A stretch of DNA of 64,000 nt from Neurospora tetrasperma FGSC 2508 (GCF_000213175.1 NW_009799099.1:2394123-2458122); one strand, 5' to 3'. Shown: positions 1-12,882, counted from the first letter of the stretch. Translations and numbers: made by a program. Notes: a model not told the origin generated them from the sequence alone.

Positions 1-3000
1 TTTGAATGGCCTGGATGGATGGATGCGCTTCGCTGGGCCCAGGCTGGATGGCGATGAGGCGGCTTAATGGTCGATGATTGGCTGGGAATATGACGCAGCA
101 GGAAATACGAATAGGGATGGGGATATGGAAATGGAAATAGCCACAGCAAACTCGATCTGGACTTGTGTTTATTTTTTTCGCTGGACGGGTCTGACGGGTC
201 TTTTCTGCAGGTCGCGAGATGGAGCAGCTGTCTAGAGCACGCAGTCTAAACTGGCAAGACGTTCTATGACTGGCACAGCTGGCAGAATGGATCCAGATCA
301 TGAAAATCAGACAGTGATAATTCGATGCGAGTCGTTGACCGTACTTTGGGTGTTCTGCGATGCTGACCCTGGTTGCCTGGCTAACGCTGTTTTCTCGGGG
401 TAGACGGGAACGGGAACTGAATCGTTGTTGGAGCTGTCGTCGTTACGTGGTTAGAGTTGCCAAGAGGATGGAACGATGATGATTTGGAAGACGGAAGAGA
501 AACAAAGAGGCAAAAACAATAATGACTTGCACATGGGAATTTCGTAGGGCGATCAGAGACCCTGGTCCGGGTCTTTCAGTTCCTTTCGTTACTTTACAAG
601 CAGGGAAATGGTTCCGTCTGCCGCCCCAGATTCCAGATTCTCCGTCCATCGAGCGGCACCACTTTACCACATGTAAAGTGCCTGAACTTCCTGTGAGGTA
701 CGCATGTGTACAGAAATGACAATCCAACCTCGAGAATGGAACAAGTGTTGTCAGTCAGTCAGTGGCACCCCCTTTTGGTGCAACGGTGGATGCCCGGAGA
801 CGGATGGACAGATAGATGGTGGACCACTGCATGTTCCATCCGTGCCATCCACACTGGATGGGATGGGACGAAAGCGCCCGTCTCCTCTCGTCTCCTCTTC
901 CGGTCACCTAGTCCTCTTGTTGTTCTTCTTCTTTGCGGCGTCGCGCCTCAACAAAAACTGGCACCTGCGCCTCCCCTTTTTCCTCCTGCTGCTTGTGCAT
1001 CTATCTGTACCATTTTCTGCTGAAATTCATCATCATCCTCTTAGCTTCTCCGTTTCCCAGCCTCCTCAGACCTCGGTTCGGTGCTGGCCGTCCGGGTCAT
1101 GTATTGCCGCCCTCACCGTCGTCGAGCTAGGTCGGCTCCTCGAGCTAGTACTATACTGCGGTAGCTTGCTAGGCTCTTCAGGTACCAGATGGATGAAAGT
1201 CGGGGTATGTAAAGACTACTGAAGTCTGAAACGAAACCTTTGTCGAATCAAACCACCCAGGTGGAGGTAGCCCCCACAGCCCCTCCCGTTGTCTGTGCGC
1301 AGTCTTGGAAGTACACATCGATGTACCTGTAATGGTCGGCAGGCAACCTACAACCCGACCGCTATAAACCTCCGGTTCAAAAAAGGTAAAACACCACTGA
1401 CAAAACCAAAACCAAAACCAAAACCCAGCTGCGCATCGGCCAGACCGTCGGGTTGCCTTGTAGGCTAAAGCAATCAGGAGGCTCATGGCGACCGATTCGA
1501 TTCGATGCCGTGAGACGCAATATGCCCGACCATGTCCCGGCCAAGGTGAACAGCCCCCCGGAACAAAGGTCCAGACCGGGGCGGAGCACCTTACATCGAT
1601 ACCCGACCTGCCGGTTTTCCATCTTTTACCATGCCATGATCGCGACGACCAAGGCGACCGCGGCGACAGCGGCATCGACAACAACCATCAACGGCGCTGG
1701 AAGCCATACATACCTCCAAGAGCCCCGGTCTAGTGAGACAATGACTGCGTCTTCAGCTGGCACAGTCCTCCCTCAGACACTTACCTGCACGCGTAGTGTA
1801 GAGATGGTGCAGATCATGAGCAACGAATGAGATATCAACTCCCGTGTTCGGCTCCGTTCAGATGCTGCTGCTGCTGCTGCTGCTGAGGACCTGAGGTTGG
1901 GAGCAGACGGTTCGAATGGCTCGAATGGCCTGGCAGATTTCCTGGACTGGTGTTGCAAAGGAAGAAGCTCCGAGAGGTCAACAGAAGATGAGTGACATGA
2001 AGGTGGGCTGAGGTGGGGTAAATCAAGGAAGGGCCCGAGCCCGGTGGAGGTGTTGGCAGAGTGGTGACGCCGTTTGTTCGGGTTGCCCTCCAAGTCCCAG
2101 CTACACTACAACCTAAGCCAACCTCCAATCCATCAGCAGCACCTCATCTCACAACCATTTCCCATTGCTCCCGCTACGAGCTCACGAGATCTCGAATGTC
2201 ACCAGTTCGAAAAGAAATGGGTCCTCTTGATGGCTGGCTGGGAAACAATTGTGGCTCCGTGGTTCTTCGGTTCATCCCATCCGACACCCTCCTCCTTCGC
2301 TGTCCCATTCTCATGGTACACCTGCACGACATTGCACAGACACACCAACGCCAACGACACCACGACACCATCTCAGCTCTGTCAGCCCTTGGCTTGGATT
2401 TCAGCTTCCCCGGAACTTCTTGTCGCCTTCTCCCAGTGTCGTCTAGTGTCAAGAGGCACCATGACACTTAAGAGTGTGTGCTGCTACACCCGCTCTCGAG
2501 TGCTCATATCGGGTTGTGACGTTACCTGTGTAAGACGCATGATCTGATGTTTTTGACGTCTCTGCTTTTGTTGATCGCCGCTTGACTTTTTGACATCGCC
2601 TGGAGTTTAAACAGTCATGATCCAGACGCCGTTAATAAGGCCTATTTGGCTCGCGCCACATCAAATCGGTGCAGTCCACTTGAAAGAGTCGATGGCCTCG
2701 AGATAGGGCATGGCGAGCGCCCATTGTCTCCTCGTCGGCGAACTTGGCCAGTCAAATATAGAAATCCTGCCAGTCATGATTTGTTCGTAGCAACATGAAA
2801 TGCGTAGTGCAACGCGCTTTTGACAGGGAGTGCTCTCCAAAGCTTCAAACATATTGATAACATCTTTCACAAGATGCCGGTTCTGCGATTGTGGCAATCG
2901 ATGGTCCTGGTGCTATAGTTGCGATAAGACGATGAAACACAGTACCAAGATCTCAGTAAAAGTGTTAGCAACATTAACTGCCAGAGTATCAAGATCCTGC

Positions 3001-3878
3001 CTGTTCTGTTAGCACCCTATCGCACTCTATCCAAGTATGCCCAAAATGGACATGAAATGACATCTCCTGCAGAATGGCGAAGGTCCTTCGATTCACATAT
3101 CTTTGAAGATGAGCGAGGAACCAAACCAACCGGGGATTTGCATATCCGGTAGATAGCTTCTTGCCCTTATCTCAACCCCGCAGTCTTCAAGACGCAGCTA
3201 CGATGCTAAAGCTCAGTCTACGACTGGATATCTCGTCATCTATCATGCCGTTCCACGAGATTTTGACTTGAGATGTCCACGATCGGTGGCTGCTGCACCT
3301 CATCCCGAGATTTCCATCAATGATACCAATGAACTCGCATGTCGGCGTGGGAGTGACCTACATATGCTCGTCGACGACGAGCTTGCAATTGGCCCAGTAT
3401 CTCCATACGTCTGGCTCTTATCTATTGCGTATCACGTCCCTCCCACTTACGACGACACTGCTTCCTCATCTTCGAGTTGTATTTTACATAACAAGATTTC
3501 TACATCGCATTATCCGCTTCAGTCTTCAGCAGCAGGCGGGTCGCATGAACGGGCTTGGACATGTTATCCCGTTGGACGATCGACAAGCTACCCTATCAAT
3601 GACGAGACGTCGACCGCGAGCCTCCCATTCGAGATAAGTGAAGCTCTGGATGGTGAATAATGAAAACACGACATAGTTCTACAACATGTCTCGCTGCTGC
3701 AGTGAGGAACGGGATCTACCATGCTGCTTGACCCAATCGATGGCTATGGAGGACTTCCATCGGGACACTGCGGGAAATTTGAATAAAAGCCCATGGTGCC
3801 AACCCCCTCTTCAGACCTTAAGACCGCCACTTGTCTCTCGTCTATCGTTAGAACTCATCATCAGGAGACTCACACAAA
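1..3878. other. gene-free stretch upstream of the agmatinase gene
   Basis: I see no convincing gene here on either strand. The open frames are short, often lack an ATG, are cysteine/tryptophan-rich or low in complexity, and overlap one another on both strands. Visible simple repeats are four copies of CAAAAC at about 1401-1425 and a CTG run at about 1863-1884. The left part may hold the end or promoter of a gene outside the window, and the right end should hold the promoter of the ureohydrolase gene, but no specific site can be defended. Confidence 0.5.
1863..1884. repeat. CTG trinucleotide microsatellite
   Basis: A short uninterrupted run of CTG units in non-coding sequence. It is a simple repeat, probably variable between strains. 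Confidence 0.8.
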
Positions 3879-5431
3879 ATGTTGCGCCCAACGTTCATCG
3901 TCTCTTGCCTTGCTGCTGTGGCGGCAGCACATGGTGACCATGATCAGAAGGTCGTCGCTGGTCCTCATCAAGGATTGTGGTACAACACGTTGCCGGGAGA
4001 TGGAGGCACCCAGGTATGCTTCGCACTCGAACAAAACACAGCGATGTTTAGAAGTTGAGACTGATGCTCTCAACAGGCAGATTCCGTCTTCTCTGGCATC
4101 TCGACCTTTGGCCGTCTCCCATACCTACCATGTCTAGCCAGCAAAGATATCAACTACGACATAGCTTTTATTGGTGTGTGACCAACCCCAGTTCTAGACC
4201 CAAGACATACCATACTAACTAACTGTCTCCATAAAGGCGCCCCCTTCGACACCGGCACTTCGTATAGACCTGGCGCTCGCTTCGGTCCATCGGGAATCCG
4301 TCAAGGGTCTCGTCGACTAAACCTCTAGTACGCCCCCTTCCTACAACTAAACCACATCACCATATGCAATAGACACTAACCTTCCCTCTCCCTCCCTTCA
4401 CAGCGGCGGCTACAACGTCCCCCTAGCCACCAACCCCTTTAACAGCTGGGCCACCATAATCGACTGCGGCGACATCCCCGTGACCTCGTATGACAACACC
4501 TTCGCCCTCTCGCAAATCGAACAAGGCCACCACTCCATCCTTTCCCGCAAACCCACCACCGATTCTGCTTTGCCAGGTCCTTCCCTCCAGGGTAAAACCC
4601 TCCCACGCGTGATCACCTTGGGAGGCGACCACACCATCACACTCCCCCTTTTACGGTCCATCAACCGGTCCTACGGCCCCGTTTCGGTCATCCACTTCGA
4701 CAGCCACCTCGACAGCTGGCGACCCAAAGTCTTTGGAGGGTCTCCTTCGGAAGTCGCGTCGGTGAATCATGGGACTTATTTTTACCATGCGGCGCAGGAG
4801 GGATTGTTGAGAAATGATAGTAATATCCATGCGGGGATCAGGACGACACTCAGTGGCCCGAGCGATTATGAGAATGACGGGTATTGCGGGTTTGAAATTG
4901 TGGAGGCGAGGGAGATTGATACGATTGGGACGGAGGGAATCATCAAGAAGATTAGGGAGAGGGTGGGTACGGAGAAGCCAGTCTATTTGAGTTTGGATAT
5001 CGACACGTTGGATCCTGCATGTGAGTTCTCTCCTTTTTCTTTCTTTTTTTTCTGCCTATTCCTCTTTACTGGTCTGGTCTGTTTGACGGTGGAAATTGAA
5101 GCTGATAAGTAAACGTTATGTGTTACAGTTGCCCCAGCTACAGGTACCCCTGAGACTGGTGGGTGGTCAACTCGAGAGCTTAGGACGATTTTGAGAGGGC
5201 TGGAGGGAATCAATATCATTGCTGCTGATATTGTTGAGGTTGCAGTAAGTTCCTTTTCCAGTTGTCTCGTGGTTTCGAAGACTAATTGAACGTTTCTTTC
5301 ACTTTTAGCCTGCCTACGATACCAACGCCGAGCATACGACCATGGCAGCAGCCGATGCGTTGTATGAGATCATGAGTATCATGGTCAAGAGAGGGCCGCT
5401 CAGCGTAACCAGTGCGCCGCACGATCTTTAA
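3879..5431 (+). CDS. secreted agmatinase-like ureohydrolase
   Basis: Predicted metal-dependent ureohydrolase of the arginase/agmatinase family, which hydrolyses guanidino substrates such as agmatine to urea and an amine. Model of six exons: 3879-4013, 4077-4173, 4237-4327, 4404-5020, 5129-5244, 5309-5431 (392 residues). The three metal-binding blocks are visible: GGDHT, then FDSHLDSW (most agmatinases have DAHxD, so the Ala is Ser here), then [22 protein letters not shown] in which the usual APGTGTP reads APATGTP. The first about 18 residues ([19 protein letters not shown]) look like a cleavable signal peptide, so the enzyme is probably secreted or vacuolar rather than cytosolic. The ATG was chosen because it opens this signal peptide. 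All junctions are GT-AG. Ureohydrolase membership is secure; substrate is inferred, since related secreted fungal enzymes may prefer other guanidino compounds. Confidence 0.9.
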
Positions 5432-7036
5432 AGTGTTGGCAGATGATGGACAACCGAACACGAACAAATCGCCGACCAACGCATCATGAAGTGTGTTTCT
5501 GCGCTTGGAGAAGTTGAAAGCAGGTTTACCTAGGCACCGACAACCTTCCAATATCATATAGAGTGAGCTTCTATAGATGAATCCGAGTTATTCATTGAAT
5601 GTTGATATATCATGATTTTTCCAATTCCTTTTTCAAGTGTCCCCATTTGTTCCTTGTCTCGGACTTTCACTTATCATATCCTTCACATTTTGACGGTACA
5701 CCAGGTGCTAATAAATAAATTTTGGTTACTTCCCATCGAGCTTTTCTGACAACAAAGTATCAACAAGCACGAAAAGAAAACATCCGTGATCCAACCCCAA
5801 ACATCCGCTCTACCACCTCATACATCTCCTCTCCACCCACCTCGCCAGCACAAACACCACCACCGCGCGCAAGTACATTACCCCAATCAGAACTTTATTG
5901 GAAGGTGCTCCTTGACTTGTGAATCAAACGACTTTAACGGTGTGTCCAAGGGTGTCCCGCTCATTGAGTGTCTACGCTCCCGGCCACACCACACCACAAC
6001 CACATACCCGGATATCTGCGCGCGGAATGCGGCTCATCAGAAGCGACCCGATGCAAGGGCATCCTACTGTTACCATACCGTTGACATGCTCCACAACTTT
6101 AGGTTTGTTCGCGTGGCTTGATCGGTGGCGTTGTGCTCGGAATCTCACATCGTCTGAGACTGTAGATGCAGTGTACGCCAAGTGACATGATTGAGGAGGA
6201 TGACTGGCGTTGATGGATGTCAATTATGATGGCAACTGCTCCTGCGTCAACAACCGTATATTGTTTCTTCTTCTTCTTTGTTCTCCTTCTTTTTAGGAAT
6301 GCCACCATGATAGCGTGGTCGGCGTCAAGACTGGCCGTCCTGGGAGGCAGGAGCGATTGTGGCAGACTGCAGTAAGAACAAGACGATCTTGCTCAGATGA
6401 CTCTTGGAAAACTTCCACTTCCGTTGCAGCATTGAAGCTTATCTGAGTAGCTTAATACAGACACGACCTAGTTGATACGTAAGTTTCAGAAGTTCATAAG
6501 CATGTTCAGAGTTCTGGCGATGAACGAACTTTTGGTGTGTTAGCTTCGCTTACAGTCGAGGCTACTCCAACCCCCTGAGCACACCACAACACCAAACCCT
6601 CAGCATCACAACAGTTACCTGGGCAAATTCTCTGGGCCTCGCACTGAATGATGACTGAATAGTTCATACGAATTTGAGACCCCACAGTCGTTCGATTTCA
6701 ATGACCAATCCACAGGTTCGCTGATCGAACCAAAGAAGCGAGTGGACTTTTGAAACGAAACATGGGGGAGAGTTATTGCCCCGCGGTTGCGAGCCGAGGT
6801 ACGAAAAAGTCTCCGCCATCCAGGTATCCCGTGACGGCAAGGCGGTATGAGTCCATCATCAAAGACGGCGCAACAACAATAACAACAACAACGATTTAGA
6901 GATCAGTCTGGATAATACTTAGCTACTACTTAACACCGTGGTGACCGATAAACGTGTCATTCCACGACAATTCACAACACTCACTCATCCTTTCTTTGAA
7001 AGATAGACTGACAGACCACACACTTACTTCGTAATC
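5432..7036. other. intergenic region between agmatinase and GST-like genes
   Basis: No supportable gene. It should hold the 3' UTR of the ureohydrolase gene (an AATAAAT-like string occurs near 5710) and the promoter of the GST-like gene. The open frames of 60-110 codons are rich in Pro, Thr and His, overlap on both strands and lack any recognisable domain. Confidence 0.5.
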
Positions 7037-8290
7037 ATGTCGTCGTCGTCGTCGTCAACTTCCGGTTCGCAGCAACAACCGCCCATTATCCTATATCACT
7101 ACCCGTTCTCGCCCTATGCCAAACGGATAGTCTGGTATCTTCACCTACGTGGCATTCCGTACACCCAATGCGTAAGTTCTATTCCATCATCAGCGGATGT
7201 AACTTTCGAAAGTCCTAAATCTACGCACTTTTATTGCTTTGTCATAAACACTCTCACATCACACACATCCACTTACTTACTCACACTCTCACAGCTCCAA
7301 CCAATGATCCTCCCCCGCCCCGACCTCTCCTCCCTCCTGGGCATCAAGTACCGCCGCATCCCCCTCCTCTCCATCGGCCGGGACGTCTACCTCGACACGC
7401 GCCTGATCCTGTCCAAGCTCGAGGATCTTGATCTTCACTCTTTGAACCCCAAGCTCTCCGCCGCCCCCGGCACCGACGCCCTCGCCCTCCAAAGCTTACT
7501 CTCGCACTACTCCATCGACGGCGGTCTCTTCAGCCGGGCCGCGCAGCTTTTGTTTTCTCTCGACAACCCCTTGCTGCGCGACCCCCAATTTTTGGCTGAT
7601 CGCGCCGAGTTCGTCGCGGGAGGAGGGGGCAACGCGCCCCCCTCCAAGTTTTCGAGGGAGGAGATGGCAGCCTTGGGTCCCGAGGCGCTCGCGGACCTCA
7701 GGGATTACTGCCAAATGCTGGAGACGACGGTGCTAGCGGACGGGCGGGATTGGATTTTGAAGAACACTGATGACAACAACAAGCCAGGGCTGGCGGATAT
7801 CGAAGCCGTGTTTGTGCTGCATTGGGTTATGAGTTTACCCGGGGCGTTGCCCAAGGAGCAGTTTAACGACGACAAGTTCCCGAGAGTGTGGAAGTGGGTT
7901 GAGAGGTTTCGGGTGGCTGTTGGGGAAACTACCCCCACACAACAGACAGCTGCTCAGAAGAAGGGAGATGGTAACAGCAAGGTCGCAACGGTCAAGGGGG
8001 ATAAGGCACGGGATTTGATCTTGGGCGCGGGGTGGAATGAGGATTCAGAAAAGAAGGAGGTGGAGGCCGGGGAGGCGATTGTACAGTTCCATGGCCTGAA
8101 GAAGGGCACGTTGGTGGAGGTGTGGCCGACGGACAGCGGGTCGGCGCCGGCTCATAGGGATGTTGGACGGTTGGTGAGTTTGGATTCCAGAGAGGTGGTG
8201 ATTGAGAATGAGAAGGGCGTGAGGGTGCATGCGCCCAGGCATGGGTTCCGGGTGAAGCCTTCTTCACAGGCGGTTGCGAGCAGCTTGTGA
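7037..8290 (+). CDS. GST-like protein with C-terminal extra domain
   Basis: Protein with a glutathione S-transferase-type thioredoxin fold at the N-terminus. Two exons, 7037-7171 and 7295-8290 (376 residues). After a Ser/Gln-rich start the GST_N pattern follows: ILYHYPFSPYAKRIVWYLHL, then the cis-proline region RRIPLLSIGRDVYLDTRLI, about residues 14-85. A helical GST_C-like region follows. The last about 75 residues (FHGLKKGTLVEVWP... to GFRVKP) are beta-rich and not part of a classical GST; similar fungal proteins carry an added C-terminal domain. The 123-nt intron is a multiple of three with no stop, so the frame stays open through it; GTAAGT donor and ACAG acceptor favour splicing. No Ser/Tyr catalytic residue can be assigned with confidence, so enzyme activity is unproven. 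Confidence 0.85.
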   Translation: MSSSSSSTSGSQQQPPIILYHYPFSPYAKRIVWYLHLRGIPYTQCVSSIPSSADVTFESPKSTHFYCFVINTLTSHTSTYLLTLSQLQPMILPRPDLSSLLGIKYRRIPLLSIGRDVYLDTRLILSKLEDLDLHSLNPKLSAAPGTDALALQSLLSHYSIDGGLFSRAAQLLFSLDNPLLRDPQFLADRAEFVAGGGGNAPPSKFSREEMAALGPEALADLRDYCQMLETTVLADGRDWILKNTDDNNKPGLADIEAVFVLHWVMSLPGALPKEQFNDDKFPRVWKWVERFRVAVGETTPTQQTAAQKKGDGNSKVATVKGDKARDLILGAGWNEDSEKKEVEAGEAIVQFHGLKKGTLVEVWPTDSGSAPAHRDVGRLVSLDSREVVIENEKGVRVHAPRHGFRVKPSSQAVASSL

Positions 8291-8417
8291 AGTTCTTGCC
8301 CTAAGTGCTTGGAGTCCACCAGAGATCTGAAGCATTTCATGAATGATGCTAGTTGTTCTGGTTGGTCAAAAAGATCAAATCATGGATGGCTTGAAAGTCA
8401 TCGGTTTTGAGGGAAAA

Positions 8418-8440
8418 GGGGGGGGGGGGGGGGGGGGGGG
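8418..8440. repeat. 23-bp poly-G tract
   Basis: Uninterrupted run of 23 guanines just downstream of the GST-like gene (128 bp after its stop). Such tracts are length-unstable and are also a common place for sequencing or assembly length errors. Confidence 0.9.
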
Positions 8441-11400
8441 CGCTCGGAGCCCTGTCGTGGACTTTTGAAGCTCTATCCTAATGGACATGGTCAGTGAGGC
8501 CAATAGGCTAGGTACGTTGTGAACGATGAGCTGGGTTAATGTTCTTGCCTTAGTACAGGTGGTGTTGCACTAGAGGTTATGTGATCAAGAAATGTCGATG
8601 ATCGCTTCTCATCTCTATGGCTGCGATCGAAACGTACTTAGACCTACAGAATCCATTTGTGACAACACAAGCTACGACAGACAATGGGTAAATGGTATGC
8701 TTGACGTAGCCAAAGATGGAGATGAGTAGGTACAACACCCAGGAGCAAAGTGCTTTGAAACTCCAAGGAGTTCGGCTATGGGGCGTAACCGCTAGGATCA
8801 ACCCGTCACCACCGAGACCTGCAGCAAGATGTTCAGCCTAAATGATTACCTCTAACGGCAAGTGGTTTTTAGTCTCGAACGGTCTTCTTTGATTGACGAC
8901 GGCGGGCCTCAGCTTGTTGCCTCACACTGTCTTGAATGTGATGTTTGATGCTATCTCCCAGCATCTCCGAAAGGAACGACCTCGAGTTGACTGCCAGGAG
9001 CTTTCAACTTTCGTCAGGGCCACGAACGGCCTGCCGCAAGTTCGTTGGCTTCGTGCTCGTGTTACCTCAAAAGGTCTTTGGCGCTATTTTGACCGTTATC
9101 CTTTGTTTGTGCGGCTATGGCAAGTAGTTAGTGAAGTTCGACTGTCGCTTAATCGCGAGAACGCTCGCAACGAAATCACAGAATGATACTGCCGTCAACA
9201 ATGCGATTTGGCGTCAACTAGCCAAAGAGCCTCTGCATGTCAATCGTGAGCTCGTGGTAGGCTTCCAACCTTTGTGCTGCAGTTTAGTTTTGCGCTTCTG
9301 GGGCATGAAAGAGAAGCCGAGGGAAGATGGAGAGATCGACAGCGGCCAACAGCACCTGCAGAGCACTATTGTTTGTGCGGCTGGACTTCCCCTTTTCCCT
9401 TCCCCCGCACTCTCGGTCGGTGACTTCACCACACGGTACGGTGCCAACATCGGGGAGCCGGCCTCCGTCTCCAGCGGCGCGTCCATCCCCGCACCGGACA
9501 GAGGGCGGAGAAGATGACGAAATCGGCACCCTCTACCAAGCGCTGCAACCCTCAAGGCTGGAAGATGATGAGAAGAAGGGCTGCTCGTGTTGTGTTTGTC
9601 CGGATTCCCATAACTACCGTGACCACCCAAAAGGTTGACTTCGGAGGCTTACGCCCAAAGAAGGCATTTCTCCCACTGTTTTTTTCCCATTTCGTGCGTC
9701 TCTATTTCCTACTGTGTGGCTGTAGTTGAAGAGTTAGTTTTAGGTGCCGTCAGAGAAGGTGGTTCGAAAAGGGAAGCTGATTCGCCCGGGGACTAGTGTA
9801 CACTGTTCCAGAGGTTGGCCATGGTGAATCTTTTGTACCGGTTCGGCGTACTTGTCGTACTGCTCTCGAAGTTGTCGACCCGTTGGTTCGTGTACACGAC
9901 CCTGAACCATTAATTTTCCAAGAGCTGTTGACCAATCCTTCATCGCCAGAGGGGAGCAGCGAGGAGACGCCACGGTGCGGGATCCAGATCTCTCCAATCA
10001 CCAAGCAGAGGCCATGATAAATGACCAATTATTCGAGAGGAGGCTCGTTCAGTAACGGCGCGACAAAGCAAGAGTCAAGATCTGTCAAGAAATCGTGGAT
10101 GGGCGTCTTGTGTGTTCATGTTCTTGGAGCGTTTGGTCTTGCGGTTGTGCGCCAGTGCTGGCCTTGCGGGACGCAGGAAACAAAGTGAAGACATGAAGCC
10201 AATGAGATGTCTTGTGGAAGCCTCTCCGCTTCAAAGTCGTGGTCGCGCGGGCCAAGTGGCGCCCCTTGGTGCGTCCATGCAGTGCAAGCGTGCATGCCCA
10301 ATTTCTACACTACCTACCTAAGTAGAGGTATGCAAGTGCGTCATAGGGGGCACAGGGGGTCTAACCTAACGAGTATACTGCATAGTAGTCACGGGGGTAC
10401 GCGAAAGCCAGAGTATATGGGAAGGGAGAAGAAAAAAAAAAAAGAAAAAAAAAGGGGTTTGACTGCCAGACTGTTAGGTTGGCTGAATTGAGCAGAGCAC
10501 TACACCCAAATCAGTTTTATTCCCCCCAAATAATGACCCAACCGTGAACGGTATGGGAATAATGCTATTCCACAGGGCTGGCTGCTTACGAACAGCGCAG
10601 GGCGCTAAATTTCCCGATGACCGCGCCAAAATCCGATAACAACTGCGGACCTCCCGTCTGTATGGAGCACCCGAGTCCACTTTGGTGATGATATTCATAG
10701 TATATTTTCCCAGAGCCGCGCGACGGATCTGTTCATCCGCCCAAACTTGGATTTCAGCCTGGCAAATAGGCGACGGCGAGGCGAGGAGAGACAGAACGGG
10801 GACCACGGCAACTAGCAGCTGGCATGGGCCAGTTGTTGTTGTTGTTGTTTCTGGCAGAAGGAGTTGGGAGTTGGAGAGTTGCAAAGCCAGCAGGCGAATA
10901 AATTCAGTGGTAAAGCTGAGAGTTGGGAACTTTTTAACACCGTGCGAATTCGCCGGCTAAAAAGACCGACCTCATTCAGTTTTTCCAAGACCACTCACCA
11001 ACTGAATTCCATCATTATTTTGTGTCGCCCACCGTTACGTCATTGATGCCAATGAAGTCGGACGAAACCAGCGCCACCCCTGTTCCTCTTGCTGGAAATC
11101 TGACAATGAACGCCTACGCACTGGAATAGGGCACGGTGAAATCGACCGATCGAGCACAGAATGGAATGCTTCTGACGATCGCTAATTGAGTACATGAGAC
11201 GTGCTGCAGCGTACTATCAGAGTGTATAGTTTGTGAAGCATTGGACGTTAGTTGGCTGCTTTGTCGAGGTGTCTTTGAGCGCACCGTGAATCCGAATCGT
11301 CTTGATCTGGCCTGACAAGACAGCAAGCGTGGGCAAACGAAACAGGGCGTACTGGGTTGGTTTGGAAAAATAAGGAGCGGCAAGAGAGAGAATGGGGGGG

Positions 11401-12859
11401 GGGCCGTAAATAAGAGATAAAATGTCAAAAATGCGAGCCCTAAAAAAAAAACATAATAATGTTGGAAAGAAATTGCGCGCCAGTCTAGCGTCTGACGCAA
11501 TGTCCCTTTCGCGTGACAAGTTTGGGGTGTCCGGGAGCAACCTATAATACCGACAGGGCCTCGTGAGGAAGAAAGCGGACGGCATTGTGAACTTTGAAGG
11601 GTGGGAATGATAGAGATGCGATGGAGGTCGATGATTGGGCAGAAGATGAAAGCAGTTTGCCACCGATGTCCCACTTTTCCAAACCTTCTCGTCCTGCTTC
11701 ACTCCGCGATATACCGTGTGGTGTGGTAGCCGTCGTCCATGCAAGCCATGAGACGGGGCCCAGAGCGGTGAGGTTGTGGTTCCTGATTATCAGTGATTCG
11801 AGACCACTGGCTGTTGACACGCGAGCGGCTATATCGTGATCGTTTCTTTGTTCAAAAAGGTCGGGACTACTTGCCACAATGTCCATCATTGCTGACCATG
11901 TGACGGGCTTTGTAAACCCAAAACTGCGAATTACAATTTCGTCGTCCCGGAGATATGTATACATGCTTCATACAGTGATGAGTGAAGAGGATTGTCCTCA
12001 CAACGGGCACCCGTAAGTGGGTGTGGTGTTTTGTGGAAGAGGCACAAAAGTTGCTAGCAATCTGCTCCCGGCGGTCGTGTGTCGGTTGAAACCATCAAGA
12101 AGCATACGGCAACCATCCTGCCGTCGGACGAGTCAAGCACACAGGGGTCCCGCTGAAGGCTTGGGCTGGCTCGCGCCCCGGGACAAGATTGATGACACCC
12201 GACGGAGTTCATATTTTGACCCTGCATCCAGCGAAAAGCTGGGCGGCTTTAACGCCAGAACCATGGCCAAAACCGGGTGATCAGTGAGTATTGAATATAC
12301 GCAGTATTCAAGTTCGTTGATGTGCGAGGTCTTTGGTTGAGTGTTGTGTTCTGAGTGGTGGACACGGGTATCATCAATTTTTGTCGTGGGCGAGGTTGCG
12401 TGTTTTCCGTTCTGGTCTGCAAGCGCACGATGCAACTTGAGCGCCTGAAGCTCGTGTACGGTGGATCTGGTACCTCAAGGCACCGTGTCGAAAATATTGC
12501 CCATGCTCAGATCCGTGTCGCCGGTTGGGGAGCATCACCGGAGTTAGGGGCACTCGGTATGTATCCAGGCGGGTCCTGACAATGTTTGTGCATCCCAAAA
12601 CCCGGAACCGCGCAAAAACCACAACCCTCCAACCGCTTTCCTCGACAGCAGACGTCTGGCTGGAATGCTGCTTTTCGCAACTAAGCCTACCACAAAGGGG
12701 CCTTTTTGAGTGACTTGCTGGATCCAAACTCGTGTATGCAAGAATCTTTGCAGCTTGCTATGTCAAAAAGCCTAAAAAGGAACGAGAAGTCGAACGAAAG
12801 ATCGGAACCTACCTGTACAGGCACTTCTATGCACTAACAATCTACAAGCTCTGACCAGG

Positions 12860-12882
12860 TTTTTTTTTTTTTTTTTTTTTTT
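12860..12882. repeat. 23-bp poly-T tract
   Basis: Uninterrupted run of 23 thymines in the gene-free stretch upstream of the Atf1-like gene. A target-site duplication or attached sequence that would make it a retroposed poly-A tail is not visible. Confidence 0.9.

Noticed and set aside
1178-1684. 168-codon minus-strand frame with Phe-Trp repeats
   Set aside because: The FWFWF part is the reverse reading of the CAAAAC microsatellite; the rest is Trp/Cys/Ser-rich with no domain and no good start.
11114-11674. 186-codon minus-strand frame in the gene-free stretch
   Set aside because: Composition is shadow-like (many Cys, Ser, Phe, His) with another long frame overlapping it in a different register on the same strand; no domain.
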